The notes: generated by a model from the sequence alone, not told the origin. DNA of 64,000 nucleotides from Paraburkholderia sp. (GCF_024281035.1 NZ_JAMXLH010000078.1:1-64000); one strand, 5' to 3'; counted from the stretch's first letter, positions 8,580 to 17,452 are shown. A program made the numbers and translations.

Positions 8580-8770
8580 TCGCGGTTGCAGCGTTAAGCG
8601 CCGCCATGCTGCCCCGGCGTCTTTCAGGTTCCGGTTGCACCGCCGGACATAAGGCGCCCTTCAGGGCCGGCTCAGATCAACCGGTTTCGGATCAACGCCT
8701 CGAACGTCGAATGATGCTAGGCTTAAAAGCCTGTTCCCGCTCGCAACGATGTCACCCTCGAAGAGGCTTC

Positions 8771-9649
8771 ATGAAAATTCATTCCGATGATTTCCGGGTA
8801 CGCGAAGGTCAAACCATCGAACTCAAGAAATGGCCGACACGCATCAAGCCCCTGTGCGAATCGAAGGATGAGTATCGAACGTCAATGGCCGAGCACGTCA
8901 AAAAGCTGAGTGAACATCAACAGAAACTTTATGCCGACAATCGCTTCGCGGTGCTGTTTGTTTTTCAGGCGATGGATGCCGCCGGCAAAGATGGTTGCAT
9001 CAAACACGTCATGTCCGGCGTCAATCCGCAAGGATGCCAGGTGTTCAGCTTCAAGCATCCGAGCGCGCAGGAGCTTCAGCACGATTTCCTTTGGCGCACC
9101 GCCCGCGACCTGCCGGAGCGCGGCCGTATCGGCATCTTCAACCGCTCGTATTACGAGGAAGTGCTGGTCGTACGCGTCCATCCGGACATACTGAGCGGCG
9201 AAGGCCTGTCGCCCGAAGCCGGATCGGGTAAATCCCTCTGGAACGGACGCTATCGTTCGATCTCCGAGTTCGAAGCGCATCTTTACCGCAACGACACGCG
9301 TATCGTGAAGTTTTTTCTTCACCTGTCGAAGGAAGAGCAGCGCAAGCGTTTCATCGAACGCATCGACGATCCGAACAAGAACTGGAAGTTCAGTGCATTC
9401 GACATGGAAGAACGGAAGTATTGGGCGAACTACGTGGACGCCTACGAAAGATGTCTCTCCACAACCAGCACGGAGCAGTCGCCCTGGTACATCGTCCCTG
9501 CGGACGACAAGGATGACGCCCGGCTAATCGTTTCCCAGATCATCCTCGATACGCTCGGCGCGCTGAAACTGAGCTACCCGGATACCACCGCGGACCGGCA
9601 TGCGGAGCTGCTGAAGATCCGCGAGCAATTGATGAACGAGACAACGTAG
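8771..9649 (+). CDS. ppk2: PPK2-family polyphosphate:nucleotide phosphotransferase
   Basis: 292 residues from ATG 8771 (GAAGAGG just upstream); the longer reading frame from 8576 is not supported. PPK2 enzymes move phosphate between polyphosphate and nucleoside mono- or diphosphates in the cytoplasm. Visible motifs: Walker A AMDAAGKDG, Walker B-like GRIGIFNRSYYEEVLVVRVHP (read in two parts), and the lid helix KEEQRKRFIERIDDPNKNWK plus WYIVPADDK. The AAGKDG loop and single-domain length match the short PPK2 group. The Asp/Asn signature separating AMP- from NDP-using classes is not decisive here. Confidence 0.93.
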   Translation: MKIHSDDFRVREGQTIELKKWPTRIKPLCESKDEYRTSMAEHVKKLSEHQQKLYADNRFAVLFVFQAMDAAGKDGCIKHVMSGVNPQGCQVFSFKHPSAQELQHDFLWRTARDLPERGRIGIFNRSYYEEVLVVRVHPDILSGEGLSPEAGSGKSLWNGRYRSISEFEAHLYRNDTRIVKFFLHLSKEEQRKRFIERIDDPNKNWKFSAFDMEERKYWANYVDAYERCLSTTSTEQSPWYIVPADDKDDARLIVSQIILDTLGALKLSYPDTTADRHAELLKIREQLMNETT

Positions 9650-9822
9650 CGCCAACCGCGTTGCGGTCCATGGCGTGCGGCGCTCAATTGTTCCTGTAGC
9701 GCAAGACTCTTTGTCCATGGTGGGTGTTCGAAGTCGCAAGGGATGCGTCTAGAGTGGCTCTCCATCGAATCCGTCGATTCGACCGGCCGCGAAGCCGGGT
9801 CACTCACTCTGCGAGACACATC

Positions 9823-10530
9823 ATGAGCACTTCCAGGGTCATCATCGTCACGGGCGCGTCGCAAGGCATCGGCGCGGAAACCGTCAAGGCGTTTCGCGCG
9901 CAAGGTCATCGCGTTGTCGCGACCGCGCGTTCGATTACGCCGACGATCGAATCCGATTACATCGCCATCGCAGGCGATATCGCCGATCCGGCCACCGCAC
10001 GCCGCGTGGTCAATGCCGCAGTCGAACATTTCGGTCGCGTCGACACGCTCGTCAACAACGCGGGCGTCTTCATCGCCAAACCTTTCACGCAATACACCGC
10101 TGAGGATTACGCGGCCATCACGAGCGTCAATCTGAACGGCTTCTTCTACATCACGCAGTCTGCCATTGCTGCGATGCAGAAGCACGGCAGCGGCCACGTC
10201 GTCTCCGTGACGACGACGCTTGCCGAGCAGGCGAACAGCAATGTGCCTTCGGTGCTCGCCTCGCTCACCAAGGGCGGTTTGAATGCGGCCACGAAATCGC
10301 TGGCGATCGAATACGCCCGCGCCGGCATTCGCGCCAACGTCGTTTCGCCGGGCATCATCAAGTCGCCGATGCATCCGGTCGCAGCGCACGAAACGCTCGC
10401 GGCGCTGCATCCGGTTGGCCGCATGGGCGAGATGAGCGATATCGTCAACGCGATCCTTTATCTTGACGCGGCACCGTTCGTGACGGGCGAAATCCTGCAC
10501 GTCGACGGCGGCCAGAGCGCCGGTCACTGA
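9823..10530 (+). CDS. SDR-family oxidoreductase lacking the catalytic Tyr
   Basis: 235 residues from ATG 9823. Rossmann fold with TGASQGIG (residues 10-17) for NAD(P) binding, the NNAG motif (78-81), and DGGQS near the end. The usual active-site YxxxK reads A146-S-L-T-K150, so the catalytic Tyr is Ala. The Ser that normally lies 13 residues before it also appears to be replaced in VTTTLAEQ. The cofactor site looks intact. It may therefore be a binding or regulatory protein, or use unusual chemistry. It is convergent with a LysR gene, separated by a strong hairpin. Confidence 0.9.
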   Translation: MSTSRVIIVTGASQGIGAETVKAFRAQGHRVVATARSITPTIESDYIAIAGDIADPATARRVVNAAVEHFGRVDTLVNNAGVFIAKPFTQYTAEDYAAITSVNLNGFFYITQSAIAAMQKHGSGHVVSVTTTLAEQANSNVPSVLASLTKGGLNAATKSLAIEYARAGIRANVVSPGIIKSPMHPVAAHETLAALHPVGRMGEMSDIVNAILYLDAAPFVTGEILHVDGGQSAGH

Positions 10531-10555
10531 GCCAGTCGGCAGGCACGCGCACCAT

Positions 10556-10588
10556 CGCGCCCCGCCGCCGCAACGGCGGCGAGGCGCG
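10556..10588. terminator. Hairpin between convergent SDR and LysR genes
   Basis: CGCGCCCCGCCGCCG pairs with CGGCGGCGAGGCGCG around a CAA triloop, giving 14 base pairs with one mismatch. It lies 25 bases after the SDR stop and 5 bases beyond the LysR stop on the other strand. There is no clear T-run on either side, so it may be an attenuating bidirectional terminator rather than a textbook intrinsic one. Confidence 0.6.
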
Positions 10589-10593
10589 TACGG

Positions 10594-11547
10594 TCATGCA
10601 CGCTTGCGCGGCGCCCGGGGCGCCAGCTTGCCAGCGGGTTGCACCAGTTGCTCGACGAGAAAGTCCACGAATGCCCTCACCCGCGACGATAAATAACGTC
10701 CGTGCGGATACAACAGGATGAACGGCCGCGAACGCCCGCCGTGTTCGCCCAGCACTTCGACTAGCCGTCCCTCGCGCAAATCCTCTTCCACGATAAAGCG
10801 ATACGTCTGGAACAATCCCGCACCGCTGCGCGCGAGCGTGACGCCTGCGAGCGCGTCGCCCGAGGTTCCGAAACTGCCTTTGGTCACGACGTCGATTTCG
10901 CCGGAAGCGTCGGCGAACGTCCATGCAAGGTTGCGTCCGCTGCTCGGCAATTCGAACTGGATGCATTCGTGCGCGGCGAGATCATCGAGGGATTGGGGAA
11001 CGCCCGCGCGTTTCAGGTAAGCCGGTGCCGCCACAACGATCATTTCGGCGTCTTCGAGCTTGCGCGCGATAAGGTTCGAATCATCGGGCGCACGGCCACG
11101 TATCGCGAGATCGAAACCCTCGTCCGCGAAGTCGATGTTGCGATTGCTCAGATGCGCCTCGACCTGCACCTTCGGAAAACGCTCGCGAAACGCGGGCAAA
11201 AGCGGCAACACGCGGTAGTGGCCGTAGGGTGTCGGCATGCTGATCCGCAGCACGCCTGCGGGCGTCGTCTGCTGGCCCGTCACCTCGCGTTCAGCGTCGA
11301 CAAGCTGCGAGAGCGCCTGGCGGCACTGTTCGAAGTAGCGCTGTCCCGCGTCGGTCAGGCGGATTTGACGCGTCGTGCGCACGAAGAGCCGTGCGCCCAG
11401 GCGCTCCTCCAGCCGCGCAACCGAGCGGCTCACCGCAGCCGGAGTGACGCTCGCCGCATTCGCCGCCAGCGTGAAGCTGCCCAGTTCCGCCGCAAGGCAA
11501 AAGAGTTCGATGCTGCCCAGCAGCAAGTCGTCGAATTTTCGTTGCAT
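10594..11547 (-). CDS. LysR-family transcriptional regulator
   Basis: 317 residues from ATG 11547, chosen because GGGGAGGAC lies just upstream. N-terminal winged helix-turn-helix LFCLAAELGSFTLAANAASV then TPAAVSRSVARLEERLGARL, followed by the LysR effector-binding domain (GVLRISMPTPYGHYRVLPLL, DEGFDLAIRG). DNA-binding activator or repressor in the cytoplasm. It is convergent with the SDR gene and lies divergent to the RidA-family gene at 11752, which is a likely target. Confidence 0.93.
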   Translation of the reverse strand: MQRKFDDLLLGSIELFCLAAELGSFTLAANAASVTPAAVSRSVARLEERLGARLFVRTTRQIRLTDAGQRYFEQCRQALSQLVDAEREVTGQQTTPAGVLRISMPTPYGHYRVLPLLPAFRERFPKVQVEAHLSNRNIDFADEGFDLAIRGRAPDDSNLIARKLEDAEMIVVAAPAYLKRAGVPQSLDDLAAHECIQFELPSSGRNLAWTFADASGEIDVVTKGSFGTSGDALAGVTLARSGAGLFQTYRFIVEEDLREGRLVEVLGEHGGRSRPFILLYPHGRYLSSRVRAFVDFLVEQLVQPAGKLAPRAPRKRA

Positions 11548-11751
11548 GCTGCGTCCTCCCCCTCTTCTTCTCACGCCATCGCGCAGCCTGGTGAGTCAGC
11601 CTGAAGCACCGCGCCGCATTCGTTACATCGTGTCGCGACAGATTCGCAGCAATGCCATTTACCTGCGTCCGTCGCGTGCGTACATTGGCTATCGGGCAAT
11701 GCGGCACGCCATTCACTTCACGCTCACGACAGCATCGTCAAGGAGTACACC

Positions 11752-12216
11752 ATGTCCATCGAACAGAAACTCGCCGACCTCGGCCTCACCTTGCCCGTCC
11801 CGCCGCAACCGCTCGGCAGCTATACGGCGACGAGCGAAGCCGGCAATCTGCTCTTCATCTCCGGCCAGGTGCCGCTCGTCGACGGCAAGCTGGCCTATAC
11901 GGGACGCGTCGGCGAAGCCTTGACGGTCGAAGACGGCAAGCTCGCCGCCCGCATCACCGCGCTCAACGTGCTCGCGCAAATCAAGAAGCACCTGGGCGGT
12001 TTCGAGCGGCTGCATCACATTGTCCGAGTCGAAGGTCACGTGAGCAACGTCGACGGCTTCTACGACCAGCCTGCCGTACTCGACGGCGCATCGGATCTCT
12101 TCGCAGCGGTGCTCGGCGATAAGGCAGGCCACGCACGCTCAGCGTTCTCGCACACCCAGTTGCCCGCCAACGTGCCCGTCGAACTCGTCGTCATCGCGCA
12201 GATCCTGCCGCGATAA
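11752..12216 (+). CDS. RidA/YjgF-family protein
   Basis: 154 residues, longer than classic RidA (about 128) but typical of the YjgF subgroup with a C-terminal extension. Features: SYTATSEAGNLLFISGQVPL, GRVGEALTVEDGKLAARITA, LHHIVRVEGHVSNVDGF and the end ANVPVELVVIAQILPR. RidA proteins form trimers and hydrolyse reactive enamine/imine intermediates; the Arg that binds the carboxylate in true RidA is not obvious here, so the activity is uncertain. Divergent from the LysR gene at 10594-11547 with a 204-base promoter region. Confidence 0.9.
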   Translation: MSIEQKLADLGLTLPVPPQPLGSYTATSEAGNLLFISGQVPLVDGKLAYTGRVGEALTVEDGKLAARITALNVLAQIKKHLGGFERLHHIVRVEGHVSNVDGFYDQPAVLDGASDLFAAVLGDKAGHARSAFSHTQLPANVPVELVVIAQILPR

Positions 12217-12283
12217 CACCCAGGCTGCCGTCGGCCGGCCCGGCCCGGCGACGGCCTTGCGTACTTGCCCACCACAGCCAAAA

Positions 12284-12329
12284 CCGCGCGTTCGATCCCA
12301 TCGATGATTGGATGGACTCAAACGCGCGG
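12284..12329. terminator. Inverted repeat between convergent RidA-like and nitronate monooxygenase genes
   Basis: CCGCGCGTT (12284-12292) and AACGCGCGG (12321-12329) are perfect 9-bp arms with a 28-base loop, in the 139-base gap between two convergent genes. A second, smaller pair GCCGTCG/CGACGGC lies at 12227-12255. Position suggests transcription ending from both sides; no T-run is present. Confidence 0.4.
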
Positions 12330-12355
12330 GCGCGTCGCAAGACACACGCGACACG

Positions 12356-13453
12356 CTAGATCACGATCTCACGCATCTCGTTCACGCACGCGCGCATCTC
12401 TTCGTCGAGCTTCGCGACCAGCTCCGCCGCAGGCAACGCGCGCGAAAGCGCCGCAGCCTGCCCGGCCCATTGTGCGCCGTAGCCGAATTCGCCCTTCGCC
12501 TTGGCCGCCGCAATGAGCGCCTTGCCGATGTCGTAGGCAATCGGATACGCCGGAGTTTGCGGCGCGCGCGGATCGTCGCCGAGTTGGGTGAAGCGGTTCA
12601 CGACGCTGCGTGCGGCCCGCCCGGAGATGGCCTTCGTGAAGGTCGTGTGCCGTGCCGAGTCGCCCAGCAGCGCCCGGCGATATCCCTCGTCGATCGGCGA
12701 CTCCGCGGACGCGACGAACGCGGTTCCGAGCTGCGCGGCCTGCGCGCCGAGCGCGAGCACCGCAACGATGCCCGCGCCGTCCATGATGCCGCCCGCCGAG
12801 ATGATGGGCAGATGAGACGAGCGAACGAGCAGCCGCGTGAGCGCGAACGTGCCGAGCCGGTCGTCGGCATCCGGATTGAAGACGCCGCGATGGCCGCCCG
12901 CCTCGATGCCCTGCGCGACGATCGCATCGACACCCGCTGCTTCCACCTGTCGGGCTTCATCGAGGTTCGTTGCGCCTGCAAACAGCGTGATGCCCGCCTG
13001 CTTGAGTTCGGCGATCACGTTGGCCGGCGGCAGCCCGAAGTGGAAGCTGACCACCGCGGGCTTCTCCTCGATCAGCACTTTCTGCATCTCGCGGTCCACG
13101 AGGAAGCTCTGATTGATTTCAGCCATCGCGGCGGGCGGCGTCGCGCCGTATTTCTCGAACACGGGCGCGAGCCAGTTCGTCCATGCGCGCTCGACTGCCT
13201 CGTTCGCTTGCGCGGGCTGATGGCAGAAAACGTTGACGTTGAATGGCTTGTCGGTCAGCGCACGCGTCGCGCGAATGGCCGTGCGCGCACGCTCGGCATT
13301 ACTGCCACCGAAGCCGAGCGAGCCGAGCCCGCCCGCGTTCGAGACGGCCGCCGCCAGCTCGGGCGTGCTTACGCCCGCCATGGGCGCCTGAATAATCGGC
13401 TTCTCGATGCCCAGCAGAGTCAGCAAGGTTCGCTTGCCGGATGATTGGCTCAT
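12356..13453 (-). CDS. Nitronate monooxygenase (2-nitropropane dioxygenase family)
   Basis: 365 residues from ATG 13453, preceded by GAGGAGAAGG. FMN TIM-barrel enzyme that oxidises alkyl nitronates such as propionate 3-nitronate. Seen: IEKPIIQAPMAGVSTPELAA at the N-terminus, GGLGSLGFG, the glycine-rich GIEAGGHRG with the conserved His, and ISAGGIMDGAGIVAVLALGA for FMN phosphate binding. Length fits the bacterial class I enzymes. Transcribed leftward, downstream of the MFS and small ORF on the same strand. Confidence 0.93.
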   Translation of the reverse strand: MSQSSGKRTLLTLLGIEKPIIQAPMAGVSTPELAAAVSNAGGLGSLGFGGSNAERARTAIRATRALTDKPFNVNVFCHQPAQANEAVERAWTNWLAPVFEKYGATPPAAMAEINQSFLVDREMQKVLIEEKPAVVSFHFGLPPANVIAELKQAGITLFAGATNLDEARQVEAAGVDAIVAQGIEAGGHRGVFNPDADDRLGTFALTRLLVRSSHLPIISAGGIMDGAGIVAVLALGAQAAQLGTAFVASAESPIDEGYRRALLGDSARHTTFTKAISGRAARSVVNRFTQLGDDPRAPQTPAYPIAYDIGKALIAAAKAKGEFGYGAQWAGQAAALSRALPAAELVAKLDEEMRACVNEMREIVI

Positions 13454-13497
13454 TTGTCCTTCTCCTCGAATAAAGGTCCGCTTTTCACTGGCAGCGG

Positions 13498-13737
13498 CTA
13501 CCGTCCGCGCGCCCACTGCGCGAGTCCGGCACACGCAACGAGTCGCGCAGCCGTGACGAAAAACACCGAATGCAAGCCGAGATGCACGCCGCGATTCACG
13601 CCGCGATTCACGCCGATCACGCCGCCCGCGAGCGGCATCCGTGCGGCGATTATCGCCTTCGACGCCGACGCATAGCCGCCCACGAGTCCGGCGTTGAGTG
13701 CATATCCGGCCGACGACGCAGAGGCCGGCGTGTTCAT
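13498..13737 (-). CDS. Small ORF translationally coupled to the MFS gene (possible transporter remnant)
   Basis: 79 codons from ATG 13737, which overlaps the MFS stop as ATGA. The second half, with residues GVHLGLHSVFFVTAARL, looks like the last membrane helix and tail of DHA2/EmrB-type MFS transporters, while the first half has weak hydrophobicity. A run of 12-bp repeats (13585-13617) encodes its central VNRGVNRGV. It is either a short membrane protein or the broken tail of a lost second transporter. Not a confident gene. Confidence 0.35.
   Translation of the reverse strand: MNTPASASSAGYALNAGLVGGYASASKAIIAARMPLAGGVIGVNRGVNRGVHLGLHSVFFVTAARLVACAGLAQWARGR
13585..13617. repeat. 12-bp tandem repeats CACGCCGCGATT
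   Basis: CACGCCGCGATT occurs at 13585-13596 and 13597-13608 and is continued by a partial CACGCCGAT copy at 13609-13617. The repeat lies inside the doubtful small ORF at 13498-13737 and adds four residues per copy to it. Confidence 0.75.
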
Positions 13738-14942
13738 TCGGCCCTCAACGCGCCGAACAGATCGACGGCCAGTGCGACGACCAGCGCAACCGCACCGATG
13801 ACGAACAGCATCGTGTAATCGCCGCCGGTTTTGGAGAACACGAACGAGAGGCCGTAGGCGGCGACCGCCTGCATGATGGCGAAGCTCGTCGTCGCGCGGC
13901 TCCAGGCGGCCTTGATCTCGGACGGGTGATGCATGAGCAGCTCGTTTGCGCGGCCAAGCGCGAGCGGGACGATGCCCGGCGTGAACGCGCCGACCACAAC
14001 ACTCGATACCATGAGTCCGACCGGCCCGAGGCCAAGCGCGGGAATCGCAACCGCCGCGGCCTGCAAGAGCCAGGCGGCGCGCAGCGCGGCGCGAAAACCC
14101 GCACGATCGGCGAGATGGCCGCACGCGAGCGGCCCGATGATCGCGCCGATTCCATACAAGACCCAGTACTGCGCGCCTGCGTCGACACCCTTGCCGAGTC
14201 CGCGCGCCACGTAGTCCACGAGAAAGATCATGTGCGGCACGAGACCCACGGCGTTCAGACCGTACTCGATATAGAGCAGGCGGACGCCCTTCGCGGGAAA
14301 CGTTCGCGCATGAGCATGCGCGTGGTGCGCCGCCGCCGCGTGAACCGGTGCGTCGGCTTCCGGCCAGCCGTTCCAGGCGACCATCGTCAGCAGCAGCGAA
14401 ACGACGGCGAGGCCCAGCCAGGTCGCGGTCAGTCCGTGGCGCAGCAGAATCGGTACGATGGTTCCCGATGCCGCAATGCCTAGCCCGATCCCCGTGAAGA
14501 TCCCGCCGCTCGCGAAGCCGCGGCGCGACGGCGGCACGTGGGCGAGGATCGTCGGCGCAGCCAGCACCATCAGCGCGCCGCCCGATACGCCCGAAACGAA
14601 GCGCCAGAGAAAGAACCACAAGAACGAAACGGGCGCGGCGCACGCGACGAAAGCAATCGTCGCGAGCAGCATCAGCGCGCGCAGCACCGTCGCGGGCTTC
14701 GCCCAGCGAGCCAGTTGTCCGGCCACGAGCGCACCGGCCAGATAACCGCCGAGGTTCGCCGCGCCCAGATACGCCGCTGTCGTCGCGGGAAACCAGTGCG
14801 CGCCGATGATCGCGGGCAAAAGCGGCGTATACGCAAACCGCGCGAGGCCGATGCCGATCAGACTCGCCCCGGCGCCGGAAACGGTGGCGCGCCAGACGTT
14901 GAAAGGCGTCGCTGCGCGTGATGGGATTGCTGCGGGCTGCAT
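13734..14942 (-). CDS. MFS transporter, YbfB/YjiJ-like
   Basis: 402 residues from ATG 14942 (GGAGAG upstream). About twelve hydrophobic helices; LIGIGLARFAYTPLLPAII at the N-terminus is the YbfB/YjiJ family hallmark, and FLWRFVSGVSGGALMVLAAP is helix 4. A His/Ala-rich cytoplasmic loop (VHAAAAHHAHAHAR) separates the two halves. Probably an inner-membrane exporter or sugar/drug carrier; substrate unknown. It is preceded by a LysR gene on the same strand (119-base gap), its probable regulator. Confidence 0.9.
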   Translation of the reverse strand: MQPAAIPSRAATPFNVWRATVSGAGASLIGIGLARFAYTPLLPAIIGAHWFPATTAAYLGAANLGGYLAGALVAGQLARWAKPATVLRALMLLATIAFVACAAPVSFLWFFLWRFVSGVSGGALMVLAAPTILAHVPPSRRGFASGGIFTGIGLGIAASGTIVPILLRHGLTATWLGLAVVSLLLTMVAWNGWPEADAPVHAAAAHHAHAHARTFPAKGVRLLYIEYGLNAVGLVPHMIFLVDYVARGLGKGVDAGAQYWVLYGIGAIIGPLACGHLADRAGFRAALRAAWLLQAAAVAIPALGLGPVGLMVSSVVVGAFTPGIVPLALGRANELLMHHPSEIKAAWSRATTSFAIMQAVAAYGLSFVFSKTGGDYTMLFVIGAVALVVALAVDLFGALRAE

Positions 14943-15061
14943 GTGGCTCTCCGTGCCATTGGCGCCGCTCGGGGCGCTCGTCGTCGATGAGACCGAGTCT
15001 AGATTGGTGCTGGAATAGGGGGAATCCCCGCTATCCGGAAGCCATTCTTCCGCGCGGCGGT

Positions 15062-15988
15062 TCAATCGCGGTTGGTGACGCGCTGCAATTCAGCGAAGTG
15101 CGCGCGCAGGCGCGGCGTCGCAAAATCGACGAACGCGCGCACCTTCGGCACAGCAAGCCGGCCGAACGGTGTCAGCAGATGAATCGGCAAAGGCGCGTGC
15201 TCGCTGTCGCGCAGGACGATCTTGAGCGCACCCGTCCGCACGTGTTCGGCGACGTGATAGGAAAAGACGCGCGTGACGCCCTGACCGGCCACGGCCGAAG
15301 CCAACGCACCGCGGATCGTGTTGACGATGAAGCGCGGCGCGAACTGGACGACCTGCGGAATCGCCGCGCGGCCCTCGGTCGGAAAGCTCCACGAATCCAG
15401 CCCGAAGTGCGTCATGGAGATGATCCGGTGCTCGGCGAGATCGGCGGGCTCGTGGATGGCGGGATGGGTGGCCAGATAGCCGGGCGACGCCACCACCACG
15501 CGCCGCACTTCGCCGATGGGAACCGCCACCAGCGTCGAATCGGTGAGATGCGCGAAGCGCAGGGCCACGTCGATGCCCTCGTCGATCAGGCTCACTGGAC
15601 GGTCGAGCAGTTGCAGACGGATCGACACCTCCGGGTGGCGGTCGATGAATTCGTCGAGCAGCGGGCGCAGCACGTCTTCACCGGCGGCGACCGGCGCGGT
15701 CACGTTGAGGAGGCCGCGCGGCGCGGAGCGCTCGTCCGCCACCAGCATGTCGGCTTCTTCGAGATCCGCGAGGATGCGCCGGCAGGCCAGCGCGTAACGC
15801 TCGCCCGCCTCGCTGAGCTTGATCGTGCGCGTCGTGCGATAGAGCAGCGGCGTGCCGGTATGCGCTTCGAGGAACGCGATGGCCCGGCTCACCGCCGCGG
15901 GCGAGCGGCCCAGCCGTCGGCCAGCGCCCGCAAGACTGTTTTCGTCCAGTGCGGCGATGAATACCTTCATCGCATCGATTCGATCCAT
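15062..15988 (-). CDS. LysR-family transcriptional regulator
   Basis: 308 residues from ATG 15988 (MDRIDAMKVFIAALDENSL). Winged HTH with LAGAGRRLGRSPAAVSRAIA followed by TPLLYRTTRTIKLSEAGERY, then the effector domain (DEGIDVALRFAHLTDSTLVA). It belongs to the large LysR subgroup regulating adjacent transporters or dehydrogenases. The downstream same-strand MFS gene is the likely target. Confidence 0.92.
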   Translation of the reverse strand: MDRIDAMKVFIAALDENSLAGAGRRLGRSPAAVSRAIAFLEAHTGTPLLYRTTRTIKLSEAGERYALACRRILADLEEADMLVADERSAPRGLLNVTAPVAAGEDVLRPLLDEFIDRHPEVSIRLQLLDRPVSLIDEGIDVALRFAHLTDSTLVAVPIGEVRRVVVASPGYLATHPAIHEPADLAEHRIISMTHFGLDSWSFPTEGRAAIPQVVQFAPRFIVNTIRGALASAVAGQGVTRVFSYHVAEHVRTGALKIVLRDSEHAPLPIHLLTPFGRLAVPKVRAFVDFATPRLRAHFAELQRVTNRD

Positions 15989-16736
15989 ATTGTGTCGTCG
16001 CTGACAGGGCCCGATGGAGTCTAACCCAAGGCGAACCCGCACCCCACCGCTGCCCCTGGCGAACGTGTGGTCGGCATTTGTCAGATGTATGGCGAATGTA
16101 TGGCCGATTATTTGACGGATATCACGCTTTTCAGGTCTGGCATTACAAATAACAAACTGTCTGGCGACGTCGATGCGTAATACCTAACATGACCAATAAG
16201 TCCATAGCCCGGTCGCAGCCGGTTGACAGGTTCCCTGAGTCAAATACGTGTAACACTGATATGAATGCAGTGAGCATTTGGCTGATCGGGCAATTTTCAG
16301 CGCAAGAAGCCGGATTTTTTGCGCCGACATGCATGCTGCAAGGCAGCGTCAACAATCTGTTAACTATGCGGTTGGGATGCGGCGGATCAATGCCGGTAAC
16401 GGGTGCGCAGGGTGCGGCAAATAGTTGCATCGCAATAAACGGCCCATTTCGGCGAAACTCGCACACGGCGTCCGGTACACAACTAATACGTAAGCGAACG
16501 TTTCTGGGTACGCTATATAGTGTTTGCAAACATAAAGCGATGATCTACCGCACGGCGATAGCGTTTTGTCTTTTTCGCATTACGTTCTACCGCTAAATGT
16601 CAAATTTCTCGGATAATGTTTCACAGCAAACACGCAACAAAAACGGAACTAAACACATAGCGTGATGGGGCGCAGCGCTTCTTCGAAACGCGGTTGCATC
16701 AGGCTTTGTGCCATCACAACCCTTGCGAGGGCATCT
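15989..16736. other. Long AT-richer intergenic region upstream of the oxidase operon
   Basis: About 750 bases between the LysR start (minus) and the cytochrome operon (plus), visibly richer in A/T than its neighbours. An open frame at 16189-16596 lacks protein-like composition and I do not call it. TGTTTGCAAACA at 16521-16532 is a perfect 12-bp palindrome, and TTGAC-N11-GTCAA occurs at 16223-16243; either could be a regulator site. The oxidase promoter must lie here. A small RNA is possible but not supported. Confidence 0.6.
16521..16532. promoter_or_regulatory. Perfect 12-bp palindrome upstream of the oxidase operon
   Basis: TGTTTGCAAACA is self-complementary and sits about 205 bases before the first cytochrome gene, in an AT-rich stretch. 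It is a candidate binding site for a dimeric regulator. I do not recognise the protein; it does not match the FNR box TTGAT-N4-ATCAA. Confidence 0.35.
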
Positions 16737-17438
16737 TTGAGAAAACAAATCAGCCTGTTAGTCATGGCGCTGCTTGGTCCGTGCGCGCCGCTCCTCGCGG
16801 CGCAACCGCCTACGGAGCGCGCACCTGACACGATGCAGGCACGCGTGCTCGGATGTGCCGCCTGTCATGGCGAGCATGGCGAGGGCACCGATAACGACTA
16901 CTTCCCCCGTCTCGCCGGCAAGCCCGCGGGATACCTCTACAACCAGCTGATCGCGTTCCGCGACGGTGGACGCAGTTATCCGCCGATGAATTATCTGCTC
17001 GCGTATCTGCCCGACGACTACCTCAAGTCCGTCGCCGAGCACTTCGCGCAGGAGCGCCCGCCCTACCCGGCGCCCGCCCAGCCGAAGGTCGATGCAGCGA
17101 CGCTCGCACTCGGCGAGCAGCTCGTGAAGCACGGCGCACCGGATCGCAAGATACCGGCCTGCGCAGCCTGCCACGGCGACACGCTCACGGGTATGCGTCC
17201 GGCGATTCCGGGCCTCGTTGGCCTGCATGCTGATTACATCAGCGCACAACTGGGCGCATTCCGGTTCGGCACGCGCCGCACCGCAAGCCCCAACTGTATG
17301 CACGACATCACCTCGCACCTCGCGGACCGCGAAATCACGGCGATCTCAGCATGGCTCGCCGCCCAGCCCGCACCTGCGGATCCGACGCCTGCGGCGCCTT
17401 CGCACCTGCCGCTCGAATGCGGCAGCGTTCCTAACTAA
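16737..17438 (+). CDS. Dihaem cytochrome c, periplasmic
   Basis: 233 residues from TTG 16737. This start is preferred because GAGGG lies at 16727-16731 and it gives a clean signal peptide (MRKQISLLVMALLGPCAPLL, cleaved near LLAAQ). The in-frame GTG 16662 and ATG 16665 lack ribosome sites and add 24 to 25 residues with two extra Cys. Two CAACH haem sites, at C40-H44 and C142-H146, mark two class I cytochrome c domains. Probably passes electrons to the oxidase encoded downstream. First gene of a tight operon (14 bases to the next). Confidence 0.9.
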   Translation: MRKQISLLVMALLGPCAPLLAAQPPTERAPDTMQARVLGCAACHGEHGEGTDNDYFPRLAGKPAGYLYNQLIAFRDGGRSYPPMNYLLAYLPDDYLKSVAEHFAQERPPYPAPAQPKVDAATLALGEQLVKHGAPDRKIPACAACHGDTLTGMRPAIPGLVGLHADYISAQLGAFRFGTRRTASPNCMHDITSHLADREITAISAWLAAQPAPADPTPAAPSHLPLECGSVPN

Positions 17439-17452
17439 GCCGAGGCCTCGAC

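Noticed and set aside
12308..13444. 378-codon plus-strand frame opposite nitronate monooxygenase
   Set aside because: Opposite strand has intact FMN-enzyme motifs; this frame is Arg-rich shadow.
16223..16243. TTGAC-N11-GTCAA as an FNR box
   Set aside because: The FNR consensus is TTGAT-N4-ATCAA; spacing and half-site differ.
16189..16596. 135-codon frame in the AT-rich gap before the oxidase operon
   Set aside because: No ribosome site, no recognisable fold, and mixed composition; treated as intergenic.
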